From JAQIBY01 sp046546095 (lineage in GTDB: Bacteria; Bacteroidota; Bacteroidia; Bacteroidales; ML635J-15): a stretch of 22,853 nucleotides of DNA. The DNA lies in contig JBKGYK010000054.1 of the NCBI GenBank assembly GCA_046546095.1, positions 1 to 22,853 of the forward strand, given 5' to 3'. The notes beneath the pieces were generated by a model. It was given only the letters and a program-made list of their open reading frames with translations, did no database searches and was not told where the DNA came from. The number at the start of each line of letters is the position of its first letter. The first letter of the stretch is position 1. Position numbers and translations under genes: made by a program. Positions 7,035 to 16,195 of this stretch are shown here, in pieces.

Positions 7035-10000
7035 GTGTGGAAAAGAAATTTATATCGGTATGTTATTGTTATTGTGATTGTATTGCTCCGGTTCCTTATT
7101 GTAAATGGAGTGATATTACAATCTGGTAGTAGTCAGTCATGGCTGACTAAAAACGCCGTTGCATTTCTTTCCAAAAAATATGATGTCGATATCAGCATGG
7201 GAAAAGTAGATGTCAGACTGCCCAATAAGCTGATTCTGGAAGATGTGATTCTAAGGGATGAGTCCCAGGATACACTGGTCTATACCAAGCAGATTGAGGC
7301 AAGAATCTCAGCTCTTAAACTCCGGAAAAAACGGCTCTACCTGAAAAAAGTTGCCCTTGTTAATCCTGTAATTCATGTGTATCAGGATACTGCCGGACAG
7401 TTTAACTTTGATCGCCTTATTGATAAATTCAGTTCGGATAAAGAAAAACCGGATTCGGTGGATGGATTGGATATTTTTCTTGACGAGTTCATGATGCAGT
7501 CTGCAAGCCTGAAATATCAGAATGCTCCCTGGGAAACCACACCTGGTTATTTCAATTCATCAGACCTGCTTGTCAATGGTTTTGATATTTCAATCGGTGA
7601 TTTTCAGATGTATGGGGATACCATAGAAATGGAACTGAATCGTTTGGCACTGCAGGAGAAATCAGGGCTGGGCCTGCAGAAAATGTCCGGGATAATTTTT
7701 ATCTCGGATAGCCTGTATCAGATAAAAAATCTGTTTTTGAAAACAAATCATTCGCTATTGCATGCCCCGCTGCTTGAGGCTGCTATGCTAAGCGACAGCC
7801 TGACTGATTTCTGGAATGATATCCGCCTGGATGTCCATATTGATTCCAGTATATTGTCTGTTGAGGATGCAGTTTACTTCTCTCCCGAAATGGAAGGCCT
7901 GGACCAGAAAGTCCGTCTTGGTGCCAGATTGCAGGGAACTCCCTCCGATATTAAACTCCGGGATTTTGACTTTGCTTATGGAAATGATACCCGCCTGTAT
8001 GGTGATGTCAGCGTAAATGGCCTCCCGGACATGGAAAACAGCTTCATCTATGCTGAGGTTAAACAATTGTCTTCATCTGTGCATGATGTACAGACATTTT
8101 ATCTGCCTCCTTTTGATGAACAAAATCCTATTAGATTGCCCGAAATCATCAGGGAAATTGGAACCATTGATTTTGAGGGAACACTGACAGGTATGTTTAA
8201 TGACCTGGTGGCCGATGGCTTATTTCAAACAAGCGCAGGAAATATTTCTACTGACCTGGCAGTGACATCCTCTGGTGGAACCGGAGATGTCAGCCTTAAA
8301 GGTGATGTCCGGGTAATGGATTTGCAGGTAGGTTCTTTGCTTGACCGGGAAGACTTGTTGGGTGTGCTTGATATGGGAGCCAATCTCAGAGGATCCATTG
8401 ATACACTGGGAAATTATGATTTAAGCTTAAGTAGCAAAATCAACAAAGCAGAAGTATATGAGTATCCGTATCAGAATATTGAAATTGCCGGACGGTTGAC
8501 CAATACCTCATTTAACGGAGAAATGTTGATAGATGACCCCAACCTGAATTTTGAATTTCTTGGTGGATATGAAATGAAAGACGATGTGCCGGATGTGAAT
8601 TTCCGTGCCGATTTTTCTGCAAATCCCTATGAGCTGAACCTGGATACTACCGAATCGGAAGTAGGATTCCTTATGCTTGCCAATTTTGCAGGGGATGGTA
8701 TCAATACCGCCAGTGGCAACCTGCAGTTTGCCAATCTGTATCTCAAACGGAATGGCGATTCAGCCAGAATTGACAAAATAGATATCAACACCGGGGAATT
8801 GCTGGATGAACAATTTATCGATATAAAAAGTGATTATTTCAACTTTGCATCAACCGGAAGCTATGATGTTCCGGGAATGGTAACGGAGCTATCAGGCCTG
8901 GTGTACAACTACCTGCCGATCCTGGCAGATGAACGCAAAGACTGGATTGCAAAAAAGCCTGGCCGGCTGAAGTTTGAGGCAGAATTCCACAATTTGTCGG
9001 AAATAACAGGATTCTTTTTGCCACAGTTGAAGATTGACAAAAATGTATATCTCAATGGAGTCCTTGATGCCAACAAAAACCAGTACACATTAGATTGCTC
9101 GGCCTCAGAAATAAAATATGATACCATAATTCTCAGAAACTTAACACTCGAGATGCTCGGAGGGGAGAAGTCCCTTGGAATTGATGTCGGATTTGATGAA
9201 ATTATCAGCCGGGAAAGTGCTTTCCTGGAAAACTTTGCCCTGAATACTCTCACAGCCCATGATTCAACACAAATTGTTCTGAATTGGGATAATCAGGACA
9301 GTGTCCGTTATGCGGGAGAACTGAATGCCAGTATGAGACTGTTTAATTCTCTGGACGATAACATCGGAATAACTGCAAGCATTTATCCTTCGGATTTCGT
9401 GCTTAAAAATCAAAACTGGAAACTTGACAAATCCAACATTATTAAGGACAGCACCGAGTTGAGTGTGGATAGATTCGAATTCTATAATGAAGAGCAAAGA
9501 ATCCGGCTGATGGGGGAATTATCCCGGAATCCAGACAAAGACATGAGGTATTATATTGAAGATTTCGATATTTCTGTTTTCAATCCTTTCCTGAAAACAA
9601 TGGGTTATCAGCTCAGTGGTGAACTCAACAGCAATGGACGGGTTGCAGATGTTTATAATGAAATGGTGTTCCGGGCATTTCTTGATCTTAATGACCTTTA
9701 TATCAATGATGAAGAATTCGGACGACTGCAGGTCAACAGCAACTGGGACTATCTTACCAGGTCCATCAAGCTCGATGGCAACAGCCGCTATATTGATTTT
9801 CGCGGAAACCTCAATCCCGGCGAAGATCTTATTAATCTGACCCTCAATGTGAACAATTTCGGCCTCGCCGTGCTTGAACCCTACCTTATTGATGCCGGAT
9901 TGCTGAATGTCCGCGGGAAACTGGACGGAAGTGTAAATATCAGTGGAAAACTTTCTCAACCTGATATTCAGGGAGCCCTTGATTTTGACAGGGCAGGTCT

Positions 10001-11486
10001 GACTTATGATATGCTGATGGCCAGATTCAATCTCAGTGATTCAATCTTCGTTTATTCGGATTCCCTCGTACTGAAAAATTTCCTTATCGCTGATGAACAC
10101 GGAAACCCGGGCGTTATTACAGGCAAACTCACCCACGATAAATTTAAGGATATTAAGTATGATTTTGATATCGGACTGGATAATTACCACATCATGAATA
10201 CCAGTGTTCTTGATAATGAAAATTACTATGGATCTGCTTTTGCAACTGCACAGGCCAACATCAGCGGGGGAACTGAAGATATTACCATTGATATATCCGA
10301 AGCCAGCACCGAAAAAAATACTGTGTTTGTCCTTCCCATGACCAACTCATACGAGGCAGATGATTCTCCCTGGATAACTTTTATCCAGGATTCCGTAAGT
10401 CAGGAGAATCTGGAAAACCTTGTGCCGGAATCAGCATTCGATGTTACATTTCTAATGAATATCGATGTGACACCGGAAGCCGAAGCAAGACTCGTTTTTG
10501 ATCCACGGGTCGGGGACATGATTCGTGCAAATTGTGATGGTAACCTGAGCATAGAAGTGTCACCGGATACGGACTTTTCAATGAAAGGCGAACTTGAGGT
10601 GCAAGGGGGTGATTACCTGTTTACTCTGCAAAATGTGATCAATAAAAGGTTTGTACTCCAGGAAGGTGGCATGATATCATGGGATGGAGACCCACTGGAA
10701 GGAGAACTTGATCTGGAAGCAGCGTATAAACTGAAAGCCCCACTGTATGATATCATGGTCGGGATAGATACCAGTGACATCTACAAAAAGCGCACCGATG
10801 TACTTTGTATGATGGAAATGACCGGCAACCTCAATAACCCGGACATCAGATTTGATATTCAGGTGCCAAATGCAGATGAAAAAGCAAAAACCCGGATTGA
10901 AAGTATGACCGCAGATGAAATTAATAAGCAAGTGCTTACTCTGCTGGTGCTAAACCGTTTTTATACACCGGACGATATGCAAATGGCAGGTGCTGATTCC
11001 CGGGGGGCCAATATTGCCGGAGTAACTTCTTTTGAAATGTTGTCAAATCAGCTAAGTAACTGGTTGTCGCAGATTTCAGATGATTTCGATGTTGGTGTGA
11101 ATTATAGTCCCGGAGATGAAATAACCAGCCAGGAGCTGGAAGTTGCCCTGTCTACCCAGCTGCTGAATGACAGGGTGATAATCAATGGAAATGTTGGTGT
11201 TGGTGAGCACGAAAATACAACCAGTGATATCATTGGTGATGTGGAAGTGCAGGTGAAAGTAAATAAGTCAGGTAACCTGCGCGTGAAGGGTTTTACCCGG
11301 GCAAACACGCAGTCACAAATGCAGTACGACTATGGCCCGTACACCCAGGGAGTAGGCCTGTTTTATACCGAATCATTTTCAACCCTGAGAAGTCTTATGA
11401 GTCGCTATATCAGAGGAGTATTTCCCGGAAATAACGATGAGGCTGAGGAGCAAATCCCACAAACGGATAGCATTCGAACCGAATAA
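7035..11486 (+). CDS. tamB: TamB-like translocation/assembly module protein (AsmA/DUF490 family)
   Basis: A 1483-residue envelope protein anchored by one N-terminal membrane helix (about residues 8-28: VIVIVIVLLRFLIV), followed by a very long periplasmic beta-rich body. The AsmA-like start (WLTKNAVAFLSKKYDVDI..., LILEDVILRD) is typical of Bacteroidota TamB. The C-terminal DUF490/TamB domain lies at about 1060-1450. It includes GGMISWDGDPLEGELDLEA (about 1213-1231), VLTLLVLNRFY near 1300 and LLNDRVIINGNVG near 1376. Family members form a hydrophobic groove spanning the periplasm and act in outer-membrane protein assembly or phospholipid transport. The start is GTG; no better ATG precedes the membrane helix. 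No TamA/Omp85 gene is adjacent. The stop is 8 bp from that of the convergent DUF2179 gene. Confidence 0.9.
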   Translation: MWKRNLYRYVIVIVIVLLRFLIVNGVILQSGSSQSWLTKNAVAFLSKKYDVDISMGKVDVRLPNKLILEDVILRDESQDTLVYTKQIEARISALKLRKKRLYLKKVALVNPVIHVYQDTAGQFNFDRLIDKFSSDKEKPDSVDGLDIFLDEFMMQSASLKYQNAPWETTPGYFNSSDLLVNGFDISIGDFQMYGDTIEMELNRLALQEKSGLGLQKMSGIIFISDSLYQIKNLFLKTNHSLLHAPLLEAAMLSDSLTDFWNDIRLDVHIDSSILSVEDAVYFSPEMEGLDQKVRLGARLQGTPSDIKLRDFDFAYGNDTRLYGDVSVNGLPDMENSFIYAEVKQLSSSVHDVQTFYLPPFDEQNPIRLPEIIREIGTIDFEGTLTGMFNDLVADGLFQTSAGNISTDLAVTSSGGTGDVSLKGDVRVMDLQVGSLLDREDLLGVLDMGANLRGSIDTLGNYDLSLSSKINKAEVYEYPYQNIEIAGRLTNTSFNGEMLIDDPNLNFEFLGGYEMKDDVPDVNFRADFSANPYELNLDTTESEVGFLMLANFAGDGINTASGNLQFANLYLKRNGDSARIDKIDINTGELLDEQFIDIKSDYFNFASTGSYDVPGMVTELSGLVYNYLPILADERKDWIAKKPGRLKFEAEFHNLSEITGFFLPQLKIDKNVYLNGVLDANKNQYTLDCSASEIKYDTIILRNLTLEMLGGEKSLGIDVGFDEIISRESAFLENFALNTLTAHDSTQIVLNWDNQDSVRYAGELNASMRLFNSLDDNIGITASIYPSDFVLKNQNWKLDKSNIIKDSTELSVDRFEFYNEEQRIRLMGELSRNPDKDMRYYIEDFDISVFNPFLKTMGYQLSGELNSNGRVADVYNEMVFRAFLDLNDLYINDEEFGRLQVNSNWDYLTRSIKLDGNSRYIDFRGNLNPGEDLINLTLNVNNFGLAVLEPYLIDAGLLNVRGKLDGSVNISGKLSQPDIQGALDFDRAGLTYDMLMARFNLSDSIFVYSDSLVLKNFLIADEHGNPGVITGKLTHDKFKDIKYDFDIGLDNYHIMNTSVLDNENYYGSAFATAQANISGGTEDITIDISEASTEKNTVFVLPMTNSYEADDSPWITFIQDSVSQENLENLVPESAFDVTFLMNIDVTPEAEARLVFDPRVGDMIRANCDGNLSIEVSPDTDFSMKGELEVQGGDYLFTLQNVINKRFVLQEGGMISWDGDPLEGELDLEAAYKLKAPLYDIMVGIDTSDIYKKRTDVLCMMEMTGNLNNPDIRFDIQVPNADEKAKTRIESMTADEINKQVLTLLVLNRFYTPDDMQMAGADSRGANIAGVTSFEMLSNQLSNWLSQISDDFDVGVNYSPGDEITSQELEVALSTQLLNDRVIINGNVGVGEHENTTSDIIGDVEVQVKVNKSGNLRVKGFTRANTQSQMQYDYGPYTQGVGLFYTESFSTLRSLMSRYIRGVFPGNNDEAEEQIPQTDSIRTE

Positions 11487-11494
11487 AATGCAGA

Positions 11495-12076
11495 TTACTT
11501 CCCCTTTCGTAAACGGAACAGATGACGTCGGGGTGTGAAATTCGTGGTTTCCAGCTGATATTCATCTCTGGCCCAGCGGATGTCCTCTATTGTATAAAAT
11601 GCATTTGGATTGTAATCATGTACCAGGGCAAGCAGCTTATTCAATCTTTTACGTTTGCAGGTTGTAAATATAACATGTACATCCTCCTTGTTGCCTTTGG
11701 CTTCAATATAGGTGACACCAAATCCATTTAATCCGATAGATTTTATCAGTTTTTCAGCCCCTTTACGGGTTATAATCCGTACGCCCACTTTCCCAATGGC
11801 CAGCTTTTCCTCAATATACATGCCAATATAGGTGCCTGCACTGAATCCGGCAGCGTAAAATATGTAATTTATCCAGTTGTTCAGGTTCTCCATGATTTTA
11901 CTGATGGCGATAACCCATATAAGTATTTCAATAAAACCAAGGATCGGGGCTATTTTTTTGTAGCCTCGCCCCATAAGTATTAGGCGTAGTGTCCCAATGC
12001 TTACATCAAGAATTCTTGCCACAAAAATAAAGGCTGGAATCAGTATCCAGGTTTCAAAATCAAATGAATTTATCAT
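11495..12076 (-). CDS. DUF5698/DUF2179 (UPF0316) membrane protein
   Basis: A 193-residue protein with three predicted membrane helices (about 10-32, 41-60 and 68-88). These form the DUF5698 half, with the family's RILDVSIGTLRLILMGRG near 21-38. A cytosolic DUF2179 domain follows (about 98-165: GVRIITRKGAEKL, VHVIFTTCKRKRL, NPNAFYTIEDIR). DUF2179 domains occur in YitT-like membrane proteins, and one of them binds cyclic di-AMP in Bacillus relatives, so small-ligand sensing is possible but unproven here. It is convergent with the tamB-like gene and divergent from the serine operon. No clear terminator or TAnnTTTG promoter was found for it. Confidence 0.85.
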   Translation of the reverse strand: MINSFDFETWILIPAFIFVARILDVSIGTLRLILMGRGYKKIAPILGFIEILIWVIAISKIMENLNNWINYIFYAAGFSAGTYIGMYIEEKLAIGKVGVRIITRKGAEKLIKSIGLNGFGVTYIEAKGNKEDVHVIFTTCKRKRLNKLLALVHDYNPNAFYTIEDIRWARDEYQLETTNFTPRRHLFRLRKGK

Positions 12077-12161
12077 ATTCGTATTGTCCAGTTAAAAATT
12101 TTGCAAATGAAAGCATTTTAATTGAAATGTACTCATATGTTTTACATCATTTTTTACTACC

Positions 12162-12191
12162 TTGTCTGAATGACAAATATTCTTATTTTTG
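12162..12191 (+). promoter_or_regulatory. Promoter of the serC-serA-DUF1015 operon
   Basis: TTG (12162-12164) is followed after exactly 19 bp by TATTTTTG (12184-12191), a full TAnnTTTG. Start of transcription is expected near 12197, leaving a leader of about 37 nt made almost only of A and T with no Shine-Dalgarno site. Confidence 0.75.
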
Positions 12192-12233
12192 TTAAGCATA
12201 ATTAAGATCTAAATAATTAAAAATTAATAAATT

Positions 12234-13304
12234 ATGAGAAAACATATTTTTAATGCAGGTCCCTGCAAATTATCCGACAGAACGCTTGAAAATACAGCCA
12301 AAGCCGTTCTTGAACTCGACGACAACGGCCAGTCTATTTTAGAAGTTTCACACCGCAGCCCCGAATTCATGGCTGTTATGGATGAGACAAAAGCACTCAT
12401 GCATGAGGTGATGAATATCCCCGATGATTTTGAGGTTCTTTTCCTGGGCGGTGGTGCTTCAATGCAATTTGCAATGATACCATACAACTTCCTTAGTGGC
12501 AAGGCTTTCTATCTCAATACAGGAACCTGGTCAAGCAAGGCAATCAAAGAGGCTGCCCTCTGGGGTGATGTTACAGAGGTGTCTTCCGAAGACAAAGGCT
12601 TTACTTACGTCCCAAAAGGATACGACATTCCTGCCGATGCAGATTATGCTCACATCACAACCAACAACACCATCAAGGGTACAGAATTGTTTGAAGATAT
12701 CGATTCTCCAGTACCTTTATTTGCAGATATGTCATCTGATTTCATGAGCCGTCCGGTGGACTTCTCAAAATATGCCATGGTATATGGTGGTGCCCAGAAA
12801 AATATCGGCCCGGCCGGTGCTACCTTCGTTATCATCCGCAAATCCATCCTTGATAAAGTTGTTGACCGGCCCATCCCAACCATGCTGAAATATAAAACGC
12901 ATGTGGATAAAGATTCTATGTTCAATACACCTCCCTGCATCAACGTGTTTGCCATCCGCGAAACACTCAAATGGGTGAAAGAACTCGGTGGTGTGAAAGC
13001 TATGGATAAACTTGCTCAGGAACGGGCAGACCTTCTTTACAAAGCAATTGATGAAAGCAAAATGTTTAAAGGCACTGCTGCAAAAGAAGATCGCTCACGC
13101 ATGAACATTTGCTTTGTGTTTGAAGAAAAATATGAAGGCCTGAAAGATGATTTCCTGAAATATACTGCTGAGCGCGATATTATCGGCATCAAAGGCCACC
13201 GATCTGTTGGCGGATTCAGAGCTTCTACATACAATGCATCAAGCATTGATGATGTTAACGCTCTGGTGAAAGCCATGAAAGATTTCGAAAAAGAAAATGC
13301 ATAA
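12234..13304 (+). CDS. serC: Phosphoserine aminotransferase
   Basis: A 356-residue class V PLP aminotransferase that converts 3-phosphohydroxypyruvate and glutamate into O-phosphoserine and 2-oxoglutarate in the cytosol; the family can also act in PLP synthesis. The opening HIFNAGPCKL (4-13), SHRS (39-42), LGGGASMQFAMIP (71-83), ADMSSDF (164-170) and the PLP lysine Lys189 in GGAQKNIGPAG all fit. HRSVGGFRASTYNA near the C-terminus is the phosphate-binding end of the family. Length is normal. It is first in an operon with serA (63 bp downstream, across a hairpin) and a DUF1015 gene. Confidence 0.97.
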   Translation: MRKHIFNAGPCKLSDRTLENTAKAVLELDDNGQSILEVSHRSPEFMAVMDETKALMHEVMNIPDDFEVLFLGGGASMQFAMIPYNFLSGKAFYLNTGTWSSKAIKEAALWGDVTEVSSEDKGFTYVPKGYDIPADADYAHITTNNTIKGTELFEDIDSPVPLFADMSSDFMSRPVDFSKYAMVYGGAQKNIGPAGATFVIIRKSILDKVVDRPIPTMLKYKTHVDKDSMFNTPPCINVFAIRETLKWVKELGGVKAMDKLAQERADLLYKAIDESKMFKGTAAKEDRSRMNICFVFEEKYEGLKDDFLKYTAERDIIGIKGHRSVGGFRASTYNASSIDDVNALVKAMKDFEKENA

Positions 13305-13313
13305 GTTTACCAT

Positions 13314-13344
13314 ACAGTCCGGTTCCATATGCCGGGCTGTTTTT
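13314..13344 (+). terminator. Hairpin with T-run between serC and serA (partial terminator?)
   Basis: Bases 13314-13322 pair with 13332-13340 over 9 bp (one G-U) around a 9-nt loop, and a T-run spans 13340-13344. It has the form of an intrinsic terminator but sits inside an operon. It may lower read-through so that serC is made in excess of serA and DUF1015, or it may protect a processed 3' end. Confidence 0.65.
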
Positions 13345-13367
13345 GTCAAATTTTAAACTCATTACTT

Positions 13368-14291
13368 ATGAAAAAAGTACTTGTAGCAACCGAAAAACCT
13401 TTTGCTCCCGATGCTGTAACCGGGATAAAAGATATTTGCAAAGCAGCAGGTTACGACCTGACTGTTCTCGAAAAATATGAAGGAAAACAGCCTTTACTTG
13501 AGGCCGTTGCTGATGCCAATGCACTGATTATCCGCTCCGACAAAGTGACCGCTGAAGTGATTGATGCTGCCAAAAACCTTGAAGTGGTTGTCCGTGCAGG
13601 TGCAGGTTACGATAATGTAGACCTGGATGCCGCTAGCAAAAATGATGTTGTGGTAATGAATACACCCGGACAAAATTCAAACGCAGTTGCAGAGTTGGTT
13701 TTCGGTATGATGGTGTACCTTGCACGTGGTGGATTTAACGGAAAACCGGGTACTGAACTTAAGGATAAAACACTGGGAATCCATGCTTACGGTAATGTAG
13801 GACAGCATGTAGCACGCATCGCCAAAGGATTTGGCATGGAAGTGATGGCCTTTGATCCCTTTGTGGAAAAAGAAGAAATAGAAAAAGACGGCGTAAGAGT
13901 TCTGGATACTGTAGAAGAATTGTATCAGGAATCACAATACATTTCATTGCACATCCCTTCCAATGACAAAACAAAAGGCTCCATTGGAAAAAAACTACTC
14001 TCCTCCATGCCTGAAAACGGAGTGCTTGTGAATACCGCACGTAAGGAAGTTATCAATGAAGATGAGCTTCTGCAGGTGTTTGCTGAGCGGGATGACTTTG
14101 CTTATATTTCCGATATTGCTCCTGATTGCAAAGATGAAATTGCTGAAAAATATGAAGGCCGTTGCTTCTTTACCCCTAAGAAAATGGGTGCACAGACAAA
14201 AGAAGCCAATGTCAATGCAGGTATTGCTGCGATCAAACAAATCAAAGCAATGTGGGATGACAACGACAAAACCTTCCAGGTAAATAAATAG
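13368..14291 (+). CDS. serA: D-3-phosphoglycerate dehydrogenase, short lysine-type (no ACT domain)
   Basis: A 307-residue D-2-hydroxyacid dehydrogenase, expected to oxidise 3-phosphoglycerate to 3-phosphohydroxypyruvate with NAD, the first step of serine synthesis. The NAD site is LGIHAYGNVGQHVA (136-149), where the first Gly of GxGxxG is Ala140. Arg225 in NTAR is the substrate-binding arginine. The usual catalytic His of the TPH motif is replaced by Lys271 in TPKKMGAQT, and the usual Glu position of the DVxxxE motif is Cys254 beside Asp253. Lysine-catalysed type III PGDHs without ACT domains are known (characterised in Entamoeba), and this pattern fits them. With no ACT or ASB domain, feedback inhibition by serine is not expected. 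ATG 13368 is chosen over an upstream frame from 13329, which runs through the spacer hairpin. Confidence 0.9.
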   Translation: MKKVLVATEKPFAPDAVTGIKDICKAAGYDLTVLEKYEGKQPLLEAVADANALIIRSDKVTAEVIDAAKNLEVVVRAGAGYDNVDLDAASKNDVVVMNTPGQNSNAVAELVFGMMVYLARGGFNGKPGTELKDKTLGIHAYGNVGQHVARIAKGFGMEVMAFDPFVEKEEIEKDGVRVLDTVEELYQESQYISLHIPSNDKTKGSIGKKLLSSMPENGVLVNTARKEVINEDELLQVFAERDDFAYISDIAPDCKDEIAEKYEGRCFFTPKKMGAQTKEANVNAGIAAIKQIKAMWDDNDKTFQVNK

Positions 14292-14313
14292 TAATCTTTA
14301 AAAACAAATTGTA

Positions 14314-15567
14314 ATGGCAATAATAAAACCGTTCAGGGGACTGCGCCCGCCAAAAGAAATAGCCGCAGAGCTTTCAAGCCTCCCCTATGATGTGATGAAT
14401 TCAGAAGAAGCAGCCGAAATGGCTGAAGGAAAAGAACATTCACTGCTGCATATTACGCGTGCGGAGATCGACTGCCCCGAGCGTACCGATATTCACTCTG
14501 AAACAGTGTACGAAAAAGCTGTGGAGAATTTCAAAAAATTCCAGAATAAAGGCTGGTTGCAGCAGGATGAAGAACCCCGTTACTATATCTATGCTCAAAC
14601 CATGGACGGCCGTACACAATATGGAATCGTTGCATGTGCTGCCTGTGAAGACTACAAAAAAGGCATTATCAAAAAACACGAGCTTACCCGTCCAGAAAAA
14701 GAGGAAGACCGCATGGTGCTAACACGCTACACACGTGCCAATATCGAACCTGTGTTTTTCTCTTACAAAGCTGTTCCGGAAATTGATGCCATCGTTGAAC
14801 GCATCACAAAAAACGAGAAACCGGAATATGATTTTGTAGCCGAAGAGGACGGTTTCGGACATACACTCTGGCCGGTGGACAAGGATGAAGATAACAAAGA
14901 ACTTGAACGTCTCTTTGCTGAAAAAGTGCCTTCTACATACGTGGCTGACGGTCATCATCGTACAGCTGCCGCCGCCCGCATCGGCGACGAGTTTGCAGCC
15001 AAAAACCCAAACCACACCGGCAATGAAGAGTACAACTATTTTATGGCTGTACACTTCCCCGATAATCAACTGAATATCATTGATTACAACCGTGTGGTGA
15101 AAGATATGAACGGCTTGTCTGAAGATGAGCTTATCAGCAAACTCAAGGAAAGCTTTGATGTTGAGGAAATGGGCAGTGATATTTACAAACCTGCCAAACT
15201 GCACGAATTCAGTATGTACCTTGATGGCAAATGGTATAAACTTACCGCCAAGGAAAACACATACGATGACAATGATCCCATCGGTGTACTGGATGTGACC
15301 ATTCTTTCCAATGAAGTGCTGGAGAAATTGCTGGACATTAAAGACCTGCGTACTTCCAAACGCATCGACTTTGTCGGCGGTATCCGGGGACTTGGAGAAC
15401 TGAAGAAACGGGTTGATGCCGGTGAAATGAAAGTGGCTTTTGCCCTTTACCCGGTAAGTATGCAGCAATTGATTGATATTGCTGATACAGGCAATATCAT
15501 GCCTCCAAAAACAACCTGGTTTGAGCCAAAACTGCGCTCAGGACTGACCATCCATAAACTGGACTAA
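14314..15567 (+). CDS. DUF1015 protein, possible SerK-like serine/phosphoserine enzyme
   Basis: A 417-residue soluble protein of the DUF1015 family, of normal length for it. Conserved-looking elements are KPFRGLRPP at the start, LPYDVM (23-28), LLHITR (44-49), KHELTRPEKEEDR (121-133), DGHHRTAAA (212-220) and NRVV (259-262). The DGHHR motif resembles the phosphate-binding signature of the ParB/sulfiredoxin fold, which also underlies the free-serine kinases SerK (Thermococcus) and SbnI (Staphylococcus). It lies 22 bp after serA inside the serine operon and ahead of its terminator, and serB is absent here. A role acting on serine or phosphoserine is therefore a reasonable hypothesis. The family assignment is firm, the reaction is inference. 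Confidence 0.85.
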   Translation: MAIIKPFRGLRPPKEIAAELSSLPYDVMNSEEAAEMAEGKEHSLLHITRAEIDCPERTDIHSETVYEKAVENFKKFQNKGWLQQDEEPRYYIYAQTMDGRTQYGIVACAACEDYKKGIIKKHELTRPEKEEDRMVLTRYTRANIEPVFFSYKAVPEIDAIVERITKNEKPEYDFVAEEDGFGHTLWPVDKDEDNKELERLFAEKVPSTYVADGHHRTAAAARIGDEFAAKNPNHTGNEEYNYFMAVHFPDNQLNIIDYNRVVKDMNGLSEDELISKLKESFDVEEMGSDIYKPAKLHEFSMYLDGKWYKLTAKENTYDDNDPIGVLDVTILSNEVLEKLLDIKDLRTSKRIDFVGGIRGLGELKKRVDAGEMKVAFALYPVSMQQLIDIADTGNIMPPKTTWFEPKLRSGLTIHKLD

Positions 15568-15593
15568 GAAAGCAGTATAATCAAAACTAAAAT

Positions 15594-15626
15594 ACGCCAA
15601 ATCCGAAAGGGTTTGGCGTTTATTTT
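15594..15626. terminator. Bidirectional terminator between the serine and sugar operons
   Basis: An 11-bp stem (15594-15604 with 15609-15619, one G-U) is capped by a GAAA tetraloop and followed by TTATTTTT. On the minus strand the same stem is followed by ATTTTAGTTTTG, so it can also end the convergent rmlC operon, whose stop lies at 15644. Confidence 0.88.
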
Positions 15627-15643
15627 TGAGCGTTGTTTACGTT

Positions 15644-16195
15644 TTACAGAGAAATGCTTTTTACCTTTTGTAAGGGTGAATTTTTTTTGTCTTTCTCAGA
15701 TACAATGGCATCTTCCGGTTTAATTTTCCAGTCAATTGCCAGGTCCGGATCATCCCAGGCCACACCATCTTCGCATTCGGGGTGGTAATAATCATCACAC
15801 TTATAGGTAAAAACTGCCTGATCTGATAAAACAGCAAATCCGTGGGCAAATCCATGAGGTATGAAAAATTGCCGGTGATTGTCTTCGGTGAGTTCTACCG
15901 CAACGTGTTTCCCGTAGGTAGGGGAGCCTTTGCGTAAATCTACCGCAACATCAAGAACCCGGCCCCGGATCACTCTTACAAGCTTGGCCTGTGCGTGTGG
16001 TGGTCGCTGGAAATGTAAGCCGCGAATCACACCATAGTGGGATGATGATTCATTGTCCTGCACAAATTTGGTGTCAATGCCGGCCTCTTCAAACCATTCA
16101 TCGCGCCAGCTTTCAAAAAAATAGCCTCGCTCATCACCAAAAACTTTTGGTTTCAAAATCAATAAATCCGGTATCGCTGTTTTAATGAATTCCAT
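15644..16195 (-). CDS. rfbC: dTDP-4-dehydrorhamnose 3,5-epimerase
   Basis: A 183-residue cupin enzyme (RmlC) that epimerises dTDP-4-keto-6-deoxyglucose at C3 and C5 in dTDP-L-rhamnose synthesis. Family features are GDERGYFFESW (20-30), the catalytic His61 in IRGLHFQ, PHAQAKLVRVIRGRVLDVAVDLR (66-88), IPHGFAHGFAVLS (112-124) and the catalytic Tyr131 in FTYKCD. Length is normal. Its ATG overlaps the end of rfbA by 14 bp, so it is translationally linked and last in the operon. RmlB and RmlD are not in the window. Confidence 0.95.
   Translation of the reverse strand: MEFIKTAIPDLLILKPKVFGDERGYFFESWRDEWFEEAGIDTKFVQDNESSSHYGVIRGLHFQRPPHAQAKLVRVIRGRVLDVAVDLRKGSPTYGKHVAVELTEDNHRQFFIPHGFAHGFAVLSDQAVFTYKCDDYYHPECEDGVAWDDPDLAIDWKIKPEDAIVSEKDKKNSPLQKVKSISL

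Noticed and set aside
9519..9959. 146-codon open frame antisense to the tamB-like gene
   Set aside because: It is contained in the tamB-like frame, has no family features and no promoter or leader.
13329..13367. Upstream start for SerA
   Set aside because: These 13 codons read through the terminator-like hairpin; the family N-terminus starts at ATG 13368.
14719..15468. 249-codon open frame antisense to the DUF1015 gene
   Set aside because: It lies wholly within a well-supported gene, has no recognisable domain, and its composition fits a codon-bias shadow.
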